Shown here: positions 32,462 to 41,479 of the stretch, piece by piece | Layout: every line of letters starts with the position of its first letter | Numbering within the stretch: position 1 is the stretch's first letter | Source of the DNA: JACVRW01 sp963771715 | GTDB lineage: Bacteria > Actinomycetota > Thermoleophilia > Solirubrobacterales > Thermoleophilaceae | Direction of reading: 5' to 3' | Assembly: GCA_963771715.1 (NCBI GenBank) | Contig: CAVYUQ010000003.1 | Location: 679,389 to 743,388 of the forward strand | Length of the DNA stretch: 64,000 bases | The notes under the pieces: model-generated | What the model was told of the DNA's origin: nothing | Databases searched by the model: none | Seen by the model: only the letters and a program-made list of their open reading frames with translations | Program-made: the position numbers and the translations under genes

Positions 32462-34454
32462 GTGACTCGTGGCCGTACTGCGTTGTTGCTCACGGCCATC
32501 GGGCTTGGTCTAGCCATTCCAGCGAGCGCCGACGCCAAGCTGCGCTTCCGCAACTGCGAGGAGGGCAGCTGCGCGCGGCTCTCGGTGCCGCTCGACCACA
32601 GCGGAGGCGTGTCCGGCCGGCTGTCGTTGCGGGTGGAGCTCCACGAGACCTTCGACAGGCCCAAGCTCGGGGTCACCCTGCTGCTGGCGGGTCCGCCTGG
32701 CCAGGCGGCCACACAGGTGAGCGAGTACGGCTGGGAGGTTCCGGGTCGCGACCTGATCGTGTTCGACCAGCGCGGGACCGGCGCGGGCGCCCTGCGCTGT
32801 CGTGACCTCGAGGCCGCCACGGAGACCGATGCGGGACGCGAGGCGGCGGCCTGCGCGACCCTGCTCGGAGACCGGCGCGCCTTCTTCCGGACGACCGACA
32901 CGGTGGAGGACATCGAGCTGTTGCGCACCGAGCTGGGCCTCGAGCGGCTCGCCATCGTCGGTACGGACTACGGGGCGTACGTCGCACAGCGCTATGCGTT
33001 GCGCTACCCGGATCGCGTGGAGCGGCTGCTGCTCGAGTCTCCGGTGGACGCCGCGGGGCTCGATCCTCTTTACCTCGACTCGGTCGCGGCCCTGCGCCGG
33101 GTGCTTCCGGCTCTCTGCCGGTCCACCTGCGGCAGCTTCACGAAAGATGTGGTCGCGGACACGGCGCGGCTCGTCGAGCGGCTGGCCGCGGCAGCCGCTC
33201 CGGGGCAGGATCGTGGATCGGAGAGGGCACGGGCGCAGCGCCTCGCTCACGCGCCAGGCGCTGCTCTACGCGCTGATCGCCGGGGACGACGGCTTGGTGA
33301 GCCTGCCGACGTACCCCGCGGCAATGGCGTCTGCGCTGCGCGGCGATACGGCGCCGATCCTCCGGCTGAAGCGGCGCGCCACGGCACGCCCGGCGTTCCT
33401 CGGCCCCAGGATCGCGAGCGCCGCGACGCGCGCGGCGACCATCTGCGAGGAGGTCCGCTTCCCCTGGTCATGGAACGCCACACCGGCGGAGCGCGACGAG
33501 GCGGCCTACCGCACCGAGACGGCGATGGACCCCTCGCTCGCCGCGCCCTTCGACCCGGGCACGCTCGTCCGCAGCGACCTCATGAGGCTCTGCCGCCGCT
33601 GGCCCACGGCGTCCTCAGCCCCTCCGCCGGAGCCCGGCGCGATGCCGGACGTGCCAGCGCTGGTGATCGCCGCACCGGAGGCCGCGCGTGCTTCCCTCGA
33701 GAGCGCGCGCCGCACCGCGGCGCGGTTCCCGAGGGGGAAGCTGCTCGAGGCTTCGCGGGCGGTTGAGATCTTCGGCCCCGCGAGCGGTACATGTGCCGAC
33801 AGAGCCGTGGAGCGCTTCCTTCGCGGACGGCGGGTGCAGGACCGCTGCCCGCGCCAAAGCGTGCTGCGGCCCGCGTCGCCGTCCCCGCGCGCGCTGAGCC
33901 AGTTGGCGCCCGTGGCCGGAGTCCCGGGGCGGCGCGGGAGGCTGCTCAGCGCCCTGGGCGCAACGTTCGGCGACCTCGTGGACAGCTTCTACCTGGATGG
34001 GTTCCTCGGCGCCGGCCTCGACGAGTCCGGGTCCGTGATACGGGGCGGCGGCCTGCGCGGCGGCAGCTTCGCGGTGGGCGAGAACGTGTTCCGTCTCAGC
34101 CGCTGGGAGTACGTGCCCGGCGTCCGGCTCTCCGGTCGCTGGAGGACCGAATCGGACGGTCCCGAGCGGCTGCGCATCGACGGCCCGGGTCGGCTCGACG
34201 GTGTCGTCCGGTTCAGGGAGATAGAGAACGAGCTCATTTTCCGGGTGCGGGGCCGGATCGCGGGACGGCGGGTCCGCGCCAGGGTCCCCGTCCACAGCTA
34301 CTTCATCGACGCAATCAATGAGAGCGACTCGGGTGGCGAGGCAGACCGGCTGGCCTCGCGCGGGGCACGGGCCCCTAATGTGCCGGGCGATGCGCCGGGC
34401 AGTTGCCGCCTCCCTCTTCTTCGCGACCTGCCTGGCGCTTGCGCCGTCCGCTGA
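32462..34454 (+). CDS. Secreted alpha/beta-hydrolase homologue without catalytic triad, frameshifted
   Basis: A signal peptide (ALLLTAIGLGLAIPASADA) is followed by the tripeptidyl aminopeptidase-type fold: RLSVPLDHSGGVSGRLSLRV, the oxyanion region LLLAGPPGQAA and DLIVFDQRGTGAGALRCRDL. The nucleophile elbow reads GTDYG (Asp169) where the neighbour has GTSYG; the Asp segment (GEDDLRTP next door) is APEAARAS, and the His segment is lost. A C-terminal beta-rich domain (GGGLRGGSFAVGENVFRLSR) follows. The frame must change near 33186-33200 (one extra base). The 3' end overlaps the next gene. It is probably a pseudoenzyme. Confidence 0.75.
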
Positions 34455-36307
34455 GGCGGCGCTCCGCTTCGAGCGCTGCGGCCCGTACAACTTCACCTGC
34501 GCACGGCTGAGCGTGCCGCTCGACCGCAGCGGCGCGGTGCCGGGCCGGGTCTCGCTGCTGGTGAAGCGGGTGCGAGCCAGACGGCGGGGCGGGGCCACCC
34601 GCCCGCCGCTGTTCGTGCTCGCGGGCGGGCCCGGGCAGTCGGCGACGGAGGCGTTCGGGCCGGACGCGCTGGGCGTGCTGTTCCCGGCCTACCGCAACCG
34701 CGACCTCGTGATCTTCGACCAGCGCGGTACGGGGCGCTCGGGCCTGCTCCGCTGCCGGCGGCTCGAGCGCGCGAACCTCCTGAAGGCCGGAGCGGCCGCC
34801 GGCGCCTGCGCCCGGCGGCTCGGTGCGCGGCGGGCCTTCTACACGAGCCGCGACTCGGATGACGACCTCGATGCGATCCGGGAGCAGCTCGGCGCCGAGC
34901 GGGTCGCGTTGTACGGGACCTCGTACGGCACGAAGGTCGCGCTCGGGTACGCGCTGCGCTACCCCGCGCGGGTGGAGCGGCTCGTGCTCGACTCCACCGT
35001 CGAGGCGAACGGGCCCGACCCGTTCTACCTCGACGCGCTCGAGGCCGTGCCGCGCGCGCTCGGCTCGCTCTGCCGCCGGCGATGCCCGTGGACGAGCGAT
35101 CCGGTGGCCGACCTCGCCGCGCTCGTGGAGCGCGTGGCGCGCGGGCCGTTGCGCGGCCGGGTCGTCGACAGGCGCGGGCGCGCGCGGGTGCGCCGCCTCA
35201 CGCGCGTGGACGTGTTCTCGATCCTGCTGGCCGGAGACTTCGACCCGGCTCTGCGCGCCGCCTTCCCCGGCTCCGTGCGCGCGGCGCTGTCCGGCGACGC
35301 CACGCCGCTGCTGCGCCTGCGCAGGCGCGCGTTCGCGGTGGATGCCGAGCCGCCGCCGCCACGCCTCCTCAGCTCCGGCGTCTACGCCGCGACCACGTGC
35401 GAGGAGACCAGGCTTCCCTGGGCGCGGTCGACGCCGCCCGACCCCGCCGAGCGCCACCGCCAGGCCGCCGCGTACGCCGCCACGATTCCCGACTCCGAGT
35501 TCGAGCCGTTCGACCGAGCCACCTCGCTCGCGAGCGACACGCTCAACCTGTGCGACCGCTGGCCGCACTCTCCGGTGGCGCCCGACTTCGGCCCCGGCCC
35601 GCTCCCCGACGTGCCCGTCCTGCTGCTGGAGGGCGAGGACGACCTGCGCACGCCCGGTGGAGAACGCGCGCCGCGTGGCGCAGCTGTTCCCGCGCTCGCG
35701 CCTGGTCGTGGCGCCGGCCACGGGTCACTCGGCGCTGGGGAGCGACTTCAGCGGCTGCACCGACCGCGCCTTCGCGCGCTTCTTCGAGGAGCGCACCGTG
35801 CCGACGCGCTGTCCTCGAGGGCGGCGCCCGTTCCAACCCTCGCCGCCGCCTCCCCGGCGCCTCGCCGACGTGGCGCCGCTCCAGGGCAGCTCCGGCCTGC
35901 GCGGCCGCACGCTCGCGGCCGTGAAGCTGACGCTGCGCGACGTGGCCGAGGACTCGGTGACCGAGCTGATCTTCGATCCGGACGACCCGGACATCGCCCG
36001 CGGAGGCGGCCTGCGCTCGGGCCACTACCGCATCGACGAGGACAACACGCTCGACCTCGACGGCGTGGCCTTCGTACCGGGCGTGACGCTCAGCGGGCGC
36101 CTGGAGCACTTCGGCGAGCGCCGCGAGCGCGGCCTGCTGCGAGTGAGCGGCCGCGCCGCACCCCACGGGCTGCTTCGGCTCAACCGCCAGAGGGCGCGCG
36201 GAACGCTCGGCGGGCGCCGGGTGAGAGCGAAGCTGAACGCCCCGAGCGCCGTGGTCGCGATGAGCGCGCTCCGCGAGCGCTGGCCGCGACCCCCGGGCGT
36301 CCCCTAG
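34390..36307 (+). CDS. Secreted alpha/beta-hydrolase (TAP-like peptidase/esterase), frameshifted
   Basis: About 638 residues after joining. The signal peptide is RRAVAASLFFATCLALAPSA. The catalytic elements are complete: HGGPG-like VLAGGPGQSATEAFG, nucleophile GTSYG (Ser178), Asp in LLLEGEDDLRTP and His in ATGHSALGSD. A C-terminal beta domain, shared with the upstream paralogue (DIARGGGLRSGHYRIDEDNT, GVAFVPGVTLSGRLEHFGER), is not a known part of the family. One extra base in 35653-35657 breaks the frame between DDLRTP and VENARRV. The start is ATG 34390 or 34378. It probably acts outside the membrane on peptides or esters. Confidence 0.82.
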
Positions 36308-36991
36308 AACGAGGCCTGCAGGACGTCTCCAGGACTCTCGCCCAGCAGGCGGACCGACGCCACCTCGTAGAGCTTCACGGGGATCGCGCCGCCCCAGCTG
36401 CCTTGCGCGTCGAGACGGAGTGACCGGAGCGGGATCGTCCGTCCATCCTTGGTCCGCAGCTCCGCCCTCGCGACCGCGTCGCGATGGCTCGGGTCGACGG
36501 TCAGAAGCAGCCATGACGGTGAGCCCTCGTAGCCGAATGCCACCCCGCCGTGTGCTCCGGTCCCGTCCGTGAGGGTCTGTGCCTGGAAGGAGCGGCCGTT
36601 CGCCTCCGCCAGCGTCGCCCTGTAGCGCTCGGCCGTTTGATGATCGTCGTGATAGACGCCGACCATCGCGACTGCGGTCACCGCGGCCGTCGCAAGGGCC
36701 GGGCCCACCCGGAGTGCGAGCCAGCGCAGCCTCAGCCTGCGAGCGCGCGGGCGGCGAGCCGGCCGGCTCCGCGAGCCCGATTGCCTCGACGACGCGCGAT
36801 TCGAAGCCGGCGGGCGGCTCCTGAACGGGCGCCACCGTCAGCAGCTCGTCGGCCACCTGGGTGAGCTGCTCGACCGCGCGGCGGCAGTCGGTGCACCCGG
36901 ACAGGTGGCGGAGCGCCTCCGCGCGCTGCTCCCCATCCGCGATACCGAGCGCGAGCTCGGGGGCGAGATCGCGTACCTCGTCACACCTCAT
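36304..36991 (-). CDS. Anti-sigma factor with zinc-finger and one TM segment, frameshifted
   Basis: The N-terminus MRCDEVRDLAPELALGIADG leads to the zinc-binding anti-sigma motif HLSGCTDCRRA (HxxxCxxC), which holds the sigma factor. After a frame change near 36740-36772 (one extra base) come a basic stretch (RRLRLRWLALRVGP), a TM segment (ALATAAVTAVAMVGVY) and an extracellular RskA-type domain ending ASVRLLGESPGDVLQASF. The start ATG 36991 overlaps the sigma gene by 11 bp. RskA-like proteins release the sigma factor after regulated proteolysis; the inducing signal here is unknown. Confidence 0.8.
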
Positions 36992-37547
36992 TCGTGGCCT
37001 CCAGCGAAGCGCGCAGCTTGAGCATTGCGCTCCGGATCCGGGTCTTTGCCGTTCCCAGCGCGACTCCCTCGAGCTCGCCGATCTCCTGGGCGGTCCGGCC
37101 GAGGTAGGCGGCGAGGACGAGCGCCCGCCGCTGCTCCGGCGGAAGCTGGGTGATCGCGCCGCGCACCCGCTCGCGCTCGTCGGGCGCGAGCTCCTGGTCA
37201 GCGGGGTTCTCCGCCAGGCTCCCCCGCTGCAGCTTCCGGACAACGACGTCGGGGTCGAGCGGCTCCGCTCGCTTCACCCGTATGACGTCTATGGCGAGGT
37301 TGCGAGCGATCGTGAGGAGCCAGGTGGCCACTCGGCCGCGGCGCGGATCGTACGTCTGCGCATACCTCCAGGCGCGCACGAAGGTCTCCTGTGCCACGTC
37401 CTCCGCGGTCCCCTCGTCGTGCACGATCGTCAGCACCAGCCCGTAGACCCGAGCTTGGAAGCGCCTGGTGAAGGCCGTGGCCGCGTCGGCGTCCCCTGCC
37501 GCGAGGCCGGAGAGGAGCGCTTCGTCTGACACGGCTGAGGACACCAC
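36981..37547 (-). CDS. ECF RNA polymerase sigma factor
   Basis: 188 residues from GTG 37547; GTG 37532 is also possible. Region 2: FQARVYGLVLTIVHDEGTAE, DVAQETFVRAWRYAQTYDPR and VATWLLTIARNLAIDVIRVK. Region 4: ITQLPPEQRRALVLAAYLGR, TAQEIGELEGVALGTAKTRI. It is paired with the overlapping anti-sigma gene, and the target is probably the divergent lipoprotein at 37621 and itself. This is the sigma-K/RskA-like arrangement found in Actinobacteria. The intergenic gap holds a perfect inverted repeat. Confidence 0.9.
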   Translation of the reverse strand: MVSSAVSDEALLSGLAAGDADAATAFTRRFQARVYGLVLTIVHDEGTAEDVAQETFVRAWRYAQTYDPRRGRVATWLLTIARNLAIDVIRVKRAEPLDPDVVVRKLQRGSLAENPADQELAPDERERVRGAITQLPPEQRRALVLAAYLGRTAQEIGELEGVALGTAKTRIRSAMLKLRASLEATNEV

Positions 37548-37576
37548 ACCGAGTAATACGGACTCGGGGCCGAAAA

Positions 37577-37591
37577 GGGATTGCCAATCCC
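37577..37591. promoter_or_regulatory. Inverted repeat between the ECF sigma and lipoprotein genes
   Basis: GGGATT-GCC-AATCCC, a perfect 6-bp inverted repeat in the 73-bp divergent gap, 29 bp before the lipoprotein ATG. It may be an operator or overlap the promoter recognised by the adjacent ECF sigma factor. No clear sigma-A promoter is visible. Confidence 0.4.
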
Positions 37592-37620
37592 GTCAGACCC
37601 CTCGGCTCGTAGTACAGGGC

Positions 37621-38178
37621 ATGAAACTCTCGATCAAAAAGACAGCGACAGCCGCACTCGCGATCCTCGTAGCCGGCCTCGTTCTCGCCGCCTGTGGCGG
37701 CGGCAACGGGAACAGCGGGAACAGCGGGAACATGAGCACCATGAGCGCGGGCTCCGGGCTCGTGTCGGTGCGAACCGTCGACAACACACCCGTGCTGGCA
37801 AACCGCCAGGGCCGGACGCTCTACAGCGCCGACGTCGAGCAGGGTGGACGGATCCATTGCACGAGCGGATGCCTCTCCTTCTGGAAGCCCGTCCACGCCT
37901 CGTCGAGTCAGGCGAAGACGGTGGCCGCGAATCTGAACCTCGGCCTCGGCGTGGTTAAGCGCCCCGACGGCGTCGACCAGCTGACCTTCGACGGCAAGCC
38001 CCTCTACAGCTTCACCCCGGAAGGGCCTGGCCAGATGACGGGCAACGGCGTCGCCGACGCCTTCGGCGGAACCCACTTCAAGTGGATGGCGGCCGCGACC
38101 GGCTCCGCCCAGGCTTCCTCGGGCTCGGGCTCCTCGAGCTCGGGCTCGGGCGCGTCGAGCAGCCCTTCGCCGTACTGA
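37621..38178 (+). CDS. Lipoprotein with secreted repeat domain (PF03640/COG4315 type)
   Basis: 185 residues. The signal peptide ends in a lipobox (LVLAAC, near residue 25) followed by a Gly/Asn/Ser linker. Two copies of the secreted repeat are visible: NRQGRTLYSADVEQGGRIHC with TSGCLSFWKPV, and FDGKPLYSFTPEGPGQMTGN. The C-terminus is a low-complexity Ser/Gly tail. Members of this family are cell-surface proteins of unknown function and are commonly linked to sigma/anti-sigma pairs, as here. It is divergent from the ECF sigma gene and likely belongs to its regulon. Confidence 0.85.
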   Translation: MKLSIKKTATAALAILVAGLVLAACGGGNGNSGNSGNMSTMSAGSGLVSVRTVDNTPVLANRQGRTLYSADVEQGGRIHCTSGCLSFWKPVHASSSQAKTVAANLNLGLGVVKRPDGVDQLTFDGKPLYSFTPEGPGQMTGNGVADAFGGTHFKWMAAATGSAQASSGSGSSSSGSGASSSPSPY

Positions 38179-38183
38179 TCCGC

Positions 38184-39551
38184 TCAGGCGGCCGAGCGGT
38201 GGCCCACCCTCAAGGGGGTCAGACCCCCTTGAGGGTCCTTGAGGGTCCGCCGCTCCACCAGAATCTCGCCTCCGCGCGACGGCGCGAAGACGATCGCTCG
38301 CCGGACGCGGCGCTCCGGCTCGCCCCGGGCCGCGCGGATGTCCAGCCGGGCCACCAGCTCGCGCAGGACGACCTTGATCTCGAACTGGGCGAAGCTCGCG
38401 CCGAGGCAGCGCCGTACGCCGCCCCCGAACGGGATCCAGGTGTACGTGCCAGGCGGCCGCTCGAGGAAGCGCTCGGGCCGGAAGGCGCGCGGGTCTGGAT
38501 AGATGTCGGGCCGGCGGTGCAGGAGGTAAATGCAGGGCGCCAGGTTCACGCCCGCGGGCAGCAGCCGCCCGCCGATCTCCATGGGCTCGGTGAGGCGGCG
38601 CAGCACCAGTGCGATCACCGGGCGTAGGCGCAGGACCTCGTGCACGACGGCGTCGAGGTAGGTGTCGTCGCCCGCGTCGAGCTCCTCGCTCAGCCTCCGC
38701 AGGGCTGCGGGATGCCGGGCAAGCGCCTCGAGCGCCCAGGCGAGCGCGGTGGCGCTCGTCTCGTGGCCCGCCACGAGCAGCGTCATCAGCTCGTCGCGAA
38801 GCTCCTGGTCCGTCATCTCGCTGCCGTCGTCGTGGCGTGCCTGGAGCAGCAACGACAGCACGTCGTCGCGCTGGTCGAGGTCCGGTGCGTCGCGGCGGGA
38901 GCGGATCTCCTCGATGATCAGCTCGTTGGTCGGCTCGATCACGCGCTTGAAGCGGGCGTGCTCGGCGAGCCGGCGCGGGCCGAGCAGCGCAAGCATTGCC
39001 ATCCGCCTTGGCTCCGTCGCCCACGACAGACTGCTGCGAAGCGCATCGGCAAGACGCCTCAGCCGTCCCTCGTCCGTCACCCCGAAGACCGATCTGATGA
39101 TCACCTCGAGCGTGATCGCCTGCATCGAAGGCCAGGCCGAGAGCGGCACGCCGGTGGGCCAGCGCTCGATCTCATTCGCGGCAACCTCCGCCATCGTGTG
39201 CTCGTACCCGCGCATGCGCTGGCCGTGGAAGGGCGGCAGCATCAGCTTGCGCTGCGCCATGTGGGCGTCCTCGTCCAGAAGCAGCACCGAGTGGCTGCCG
39301 AGCAGAGGCAGCAGAACGACGTTCGCCTCGCCGGCATGCAGCAGGCGCGGATCGCCCGTGAAGATCTGCTTGATCGCGTCGGGATCGTTCACGAACACCC
39401 ACGTGCCCTCGTTCGTGATCCGGAGCGTGAACATGTCGCCGTAGCGCCGCGCGCAGTCGGACATCATCGCCGCGGGCCGGGCGATCCAGCGAGCGGTCTG
39501 GAGCGCGCGCGGCGCACGCGGGCCGGGCGGCAGCGTGGGCGTGCCGTTCAC
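38184..39551 (-). CDS. Cytochrome P450
   Basis: 455 residues. The haem-thiolate loop is IPFGGGVRRCLGASFAQFEI (axial Cys), the I-helix is TLLVAGHETSATALAWALEA, ExxR is in AVVHEVLRLRPVIALVLRR, and the PERF motif is in AFRPERFLERP. It resembles class I bacterial P450s of the CYP110/CYP139-like group. The start is GTG 39551, 21 bp after the stop of the TSUP-DAHPS gene; the longer upstream open frame is not family-like. The last 20 codons are altered by a palindromic repeat (38206-38236). No dedicated ferredoxin lies near; the substrate is unknown. Confidence 0.88.
   Translation of the reverse strand: MNGTPTLPPGPRAPRALQTARWIARPAAMMSDCARRYGDMFTLRITNEGTWVFVNDPDAIKQIFTGDPRLLHAGEANVVLLPLLGSHSVLLLDEDAHMAQRKLMLPPFHGQRMRGYEHTMAEVAANEIERWPTGVPLSAWPSMQAITLEVIIRSVFGVTDEGRLRRLADALRSSLSWATEPRRMAMLALLGPRRLAEHARFKRVIEPTNELIIEEIRSRRDAPDLDQRDDVLSLLLQARHDDGSEMTDQELRDELMTLLVAGHETSATALAWALEALARHPAALRRLSEELDAGDDTYLDAVVHEVLRLRPVIALVLRRLTEPMEIGGRLLPAGVNLAPCIYLLHRRPDIYPDPRAFRPERFLERPPGTYTWIPFGGGVRRCLGASFAQFEIKVVLRELVARLDIRAARGEPERRVRRAIVFAPSRGGEILVERRTLKDPQGGLTPLRVGHRSAA
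38206..38236. repeat. Perfect 31-bp palindrome inside the P450 3' end
   Basis: Two 15-bp arms (ACCCTCAAGGGGGTC and its complement) around a single A. The final ten bases are repeated directly (CCTTGAGGGT at 38227-38236 and 38237-38246). It lies in the last codons of the P450 gene, so it encodes the terminal LKDPQGGLTPLR residues and also forms a very strong hairpin between two convergent genes. Confidence 0.8.
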
Positions 39552-39571
39552 ACCGCGCACGCTAGCGCGCG

Positions 39572-41479
39572 CTAGGCCAGCTCGCGCCCGGCGAGCCGCG
39601 CGTGCGCCGCCACGTCCGCGGCGAACGAAGCGAAGTCCGCCGCATAGAGCTGCTGCGGCCCGTCGCAGAGGGCCAGCTCGGGGTCCTCCGCCACCTCGAC
39701 GATGATCCCGTCGGCCCCCACCGCCGCGGCGGCACGCGACAGCGGTCCCACCAGGCGCCGGTCTCCGGAGGCGTGCGATGGATCGACGATCACCGGAAGG
39801 TGGGTGTGCAGCTTGAGCCAGGGCACGGCGCCGAGGTCGAGCGTGAAGCGCATCGCGTTGTCGAACGTGCGGATGCCGCGCTCGCACAGCATCACGCGCT
39901 CGTTGCCCTCCTTGAGGACGTAGTCGGCGGCCTGGAGCAGCTCGTCGAGCGTCGACGAGAGGCCGCGCTTCAGCAGCACCGGCTTGCCGAGCTTGCCGAC
40001 GATCTCGAGCAGGCCGTAGTTCTGCATGTTGCGCGCGCCGACCTGGATCACGTCGACGGCATCGGCGAAGGAGTCGGCCAGGTCGGCGGAGGTCATCTCG
40101 CTGACGATCGGCAGCCCGGTCTCTTCGCGAGCAGCACGCAGGATCTCGAGTCCCTCAACGCCCAGTCCCTGAAATGCGAAGGGAGAGGTGCGAGGCTTGA
40201 ACGCCCCGCCCCGGAGCATCGAGGCGCCGGCCGCCGCGACCGCGCGCGCGACGCCGAGGGTCTGGTCACGGGACTCCACCGTGCAGGGCCCCGCGATCAG
40301 GCAAAAGCTGTCAGGTGCGCCGATGTGACGGTCGAGGATGTGGAAGGTCGTCGGCTCGTGGTGCGACAGCTCACTCGACGCAAGCTTGTAGGGGCGAGAG
40401 ATCGGGACGACCCGGTCCACCCCCGGCAGCCCCTCGAGGCCCATCTCGCGAACGCCCTCGGGATCGCCGATCGCGCCGATCGCGGTGGTCAGCTCGCCGG
40501 GCATGACCTTCGCGTGCACGCCGCCGGCCTGGAGCCGCTCCACCACGGCGTCGATCTGCGCCGGAGTGGCCTCCGGCGTCATCACGACCATCATGTGCCC
40601 GACCTCGGTGCGCGCCTTTCGCGCGCGCAGCATCGTGACCACGAGCAGCGCCACCACGCCGAGCGGGAACGGGATGAGCACGGCGATCGGGATGTCGAGC
40701 CCGGCCTTGATCAGCAGCGCGAGGCCGGCGCCGATCAGCACCACGGCGAGCGTCGTGCGCAGCACGGCGGGCTTCACGCGCACGGACCAGTGGCTTCCGA
40801 GCCACACGCCCGGGATCGAGCCGAGCAGGATCGTGCCCGCCAGCCCGAAGTCCACGTTGCCCGCGGTCACGTGCGCCAGCCCGGCCGCCCACAGCAGGAT
40901 CGCCGCGTGGAACACGTCCGTGCCGACCACCCGCTGCGGTGAGAGCCGGAACAGCAGGATCAGCCCGACCGCGATCAGCGCGCCGCTGCCCGCTGACGTC
41001 ACGCCGAGCACGAACCCGACGCACAGCCCGAGCACCACGGCGGCGATCTTGTGGCGGCGCTCCATCTCGATCGTGTCGCGCTCGCGCTCGTGCATCCGCT
41101 TCAGGAACGCGCGCACCAGCGTCGCGGCACCGGTGAGCAGCAGCGCGCCGGCCAGGATCGCGATCACAGCGTCCTCGAAGTCGCGCCCGAGCCAGTCCTC
41201 GAGCAGCGTGAGCACGTACACGCCGCCGATGGCCGCGGGCACCGAGCCGATGGCCATCCAGCTCGACAGCGTGATGTCGACCGTCTTCTGGCGCAGGTGC
41301 TTGTAGCCGCCGACCGTCTTCGTGACCGCCGCGTACGCCAGGTCGGTGCCGATCGCGGTGACCGGCGTGACGCCGAACACAAGGATCAGCATCGGCGTCA
41401 TCAAGGACCCGCCGCCGATGCCGGTCATCCCCACGAGGATGCCGACTCCCAGGCCGAACGCTACGAGGGCGAAGTCCAC
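39572..41479 (-). CDS. TSUP-type sulfite/sulfonate permease fused to DAHP synthase
   Basis: One open frame of 635 codons. Residues 1-295 are a TauE/SafE (TSUP) membrane protein: FGLGVGILVGMTGIGGGSLM, TPVTAIGTDLAYAAVTKTVG, GVTSAGSGALIAVGLILLF and RVVGTDVFHAAILLWAAG. Residues 296-635 are a full type I-beta DAHP synthase with its ferredoxin-like N-domain (MMVVMTPEATPAQIDAVVER) and catalytic barrel (FCLIAGPCTVESRDQT, GGAFKPRTSPFAFQG, LPVIVDPSHASGDRRL). An internal ATG (40594) has GAGGT seven bases upstream, so the synthase may also be made alone (340 aa). It joins sulfur transport to the first step of the shikimate pathway. Confidence 0.85.
   Translation of the reverse strand: MDFALVAFGLGVGILVGMTGIGGGSLMTPMLILVFGVTPVTAIGTDLAYAAVTKTVGGYKHLRQKTVDITLSSWMAIGSVPAAIGGVYVLTLLEDWLGRDFEDAVIAILAGALLLTGAATLVRAFLKRMHERERDTIEMERRHKIAAVVLGLCVGFVLGVTSAGSGALIAVGLILLFRLSPQRVVGTDVFHAAILLWAAGLAHVTAGNVDFGLAGTILLGSIPGVWLGSHWSVRVKPAVLRTTLAVVLIGAGLALLIKAGLDIPIAVLIPFPLGVVALLVVTMLRARKARTEVGHMMVVMTPEATPAQIDAVVERLQAGGVHAKVMPGELTTAIGAIGDPEGVREMGLEGLPGVDRVVPISRPYKLASSELSHHEPTTFHILDRHIGAPDSFCLIAGPCTVESRDQTLGVARAVAAAGASMLRGGAFKPRTSPFAFQGLGVEGLEILRAAREETGLPIVSEMTSADLADSFADAVDVIQVGARNMQNYGLLEIVGKLGKPVLLKRGLSSTLDELLQAADYVLKEGNERVMLCERGIRTFDNAMRFTLDLGAVPWLKLHTHLPVIVDPSHASGDRRLVGPLSRAAAAVGADGIIVEVAEDPELALCDGPQQLYAADFASFAADVAAHARLAGRELA

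Noticed and set aside
30646..32955. 769-codon form of the biotin carboxylase
   Set aside because: The first 184 codons are Ser/Arg-rich and antisense to the hydrolase gene; MFDKVLVANRGEIAIR is the family N-terminus.
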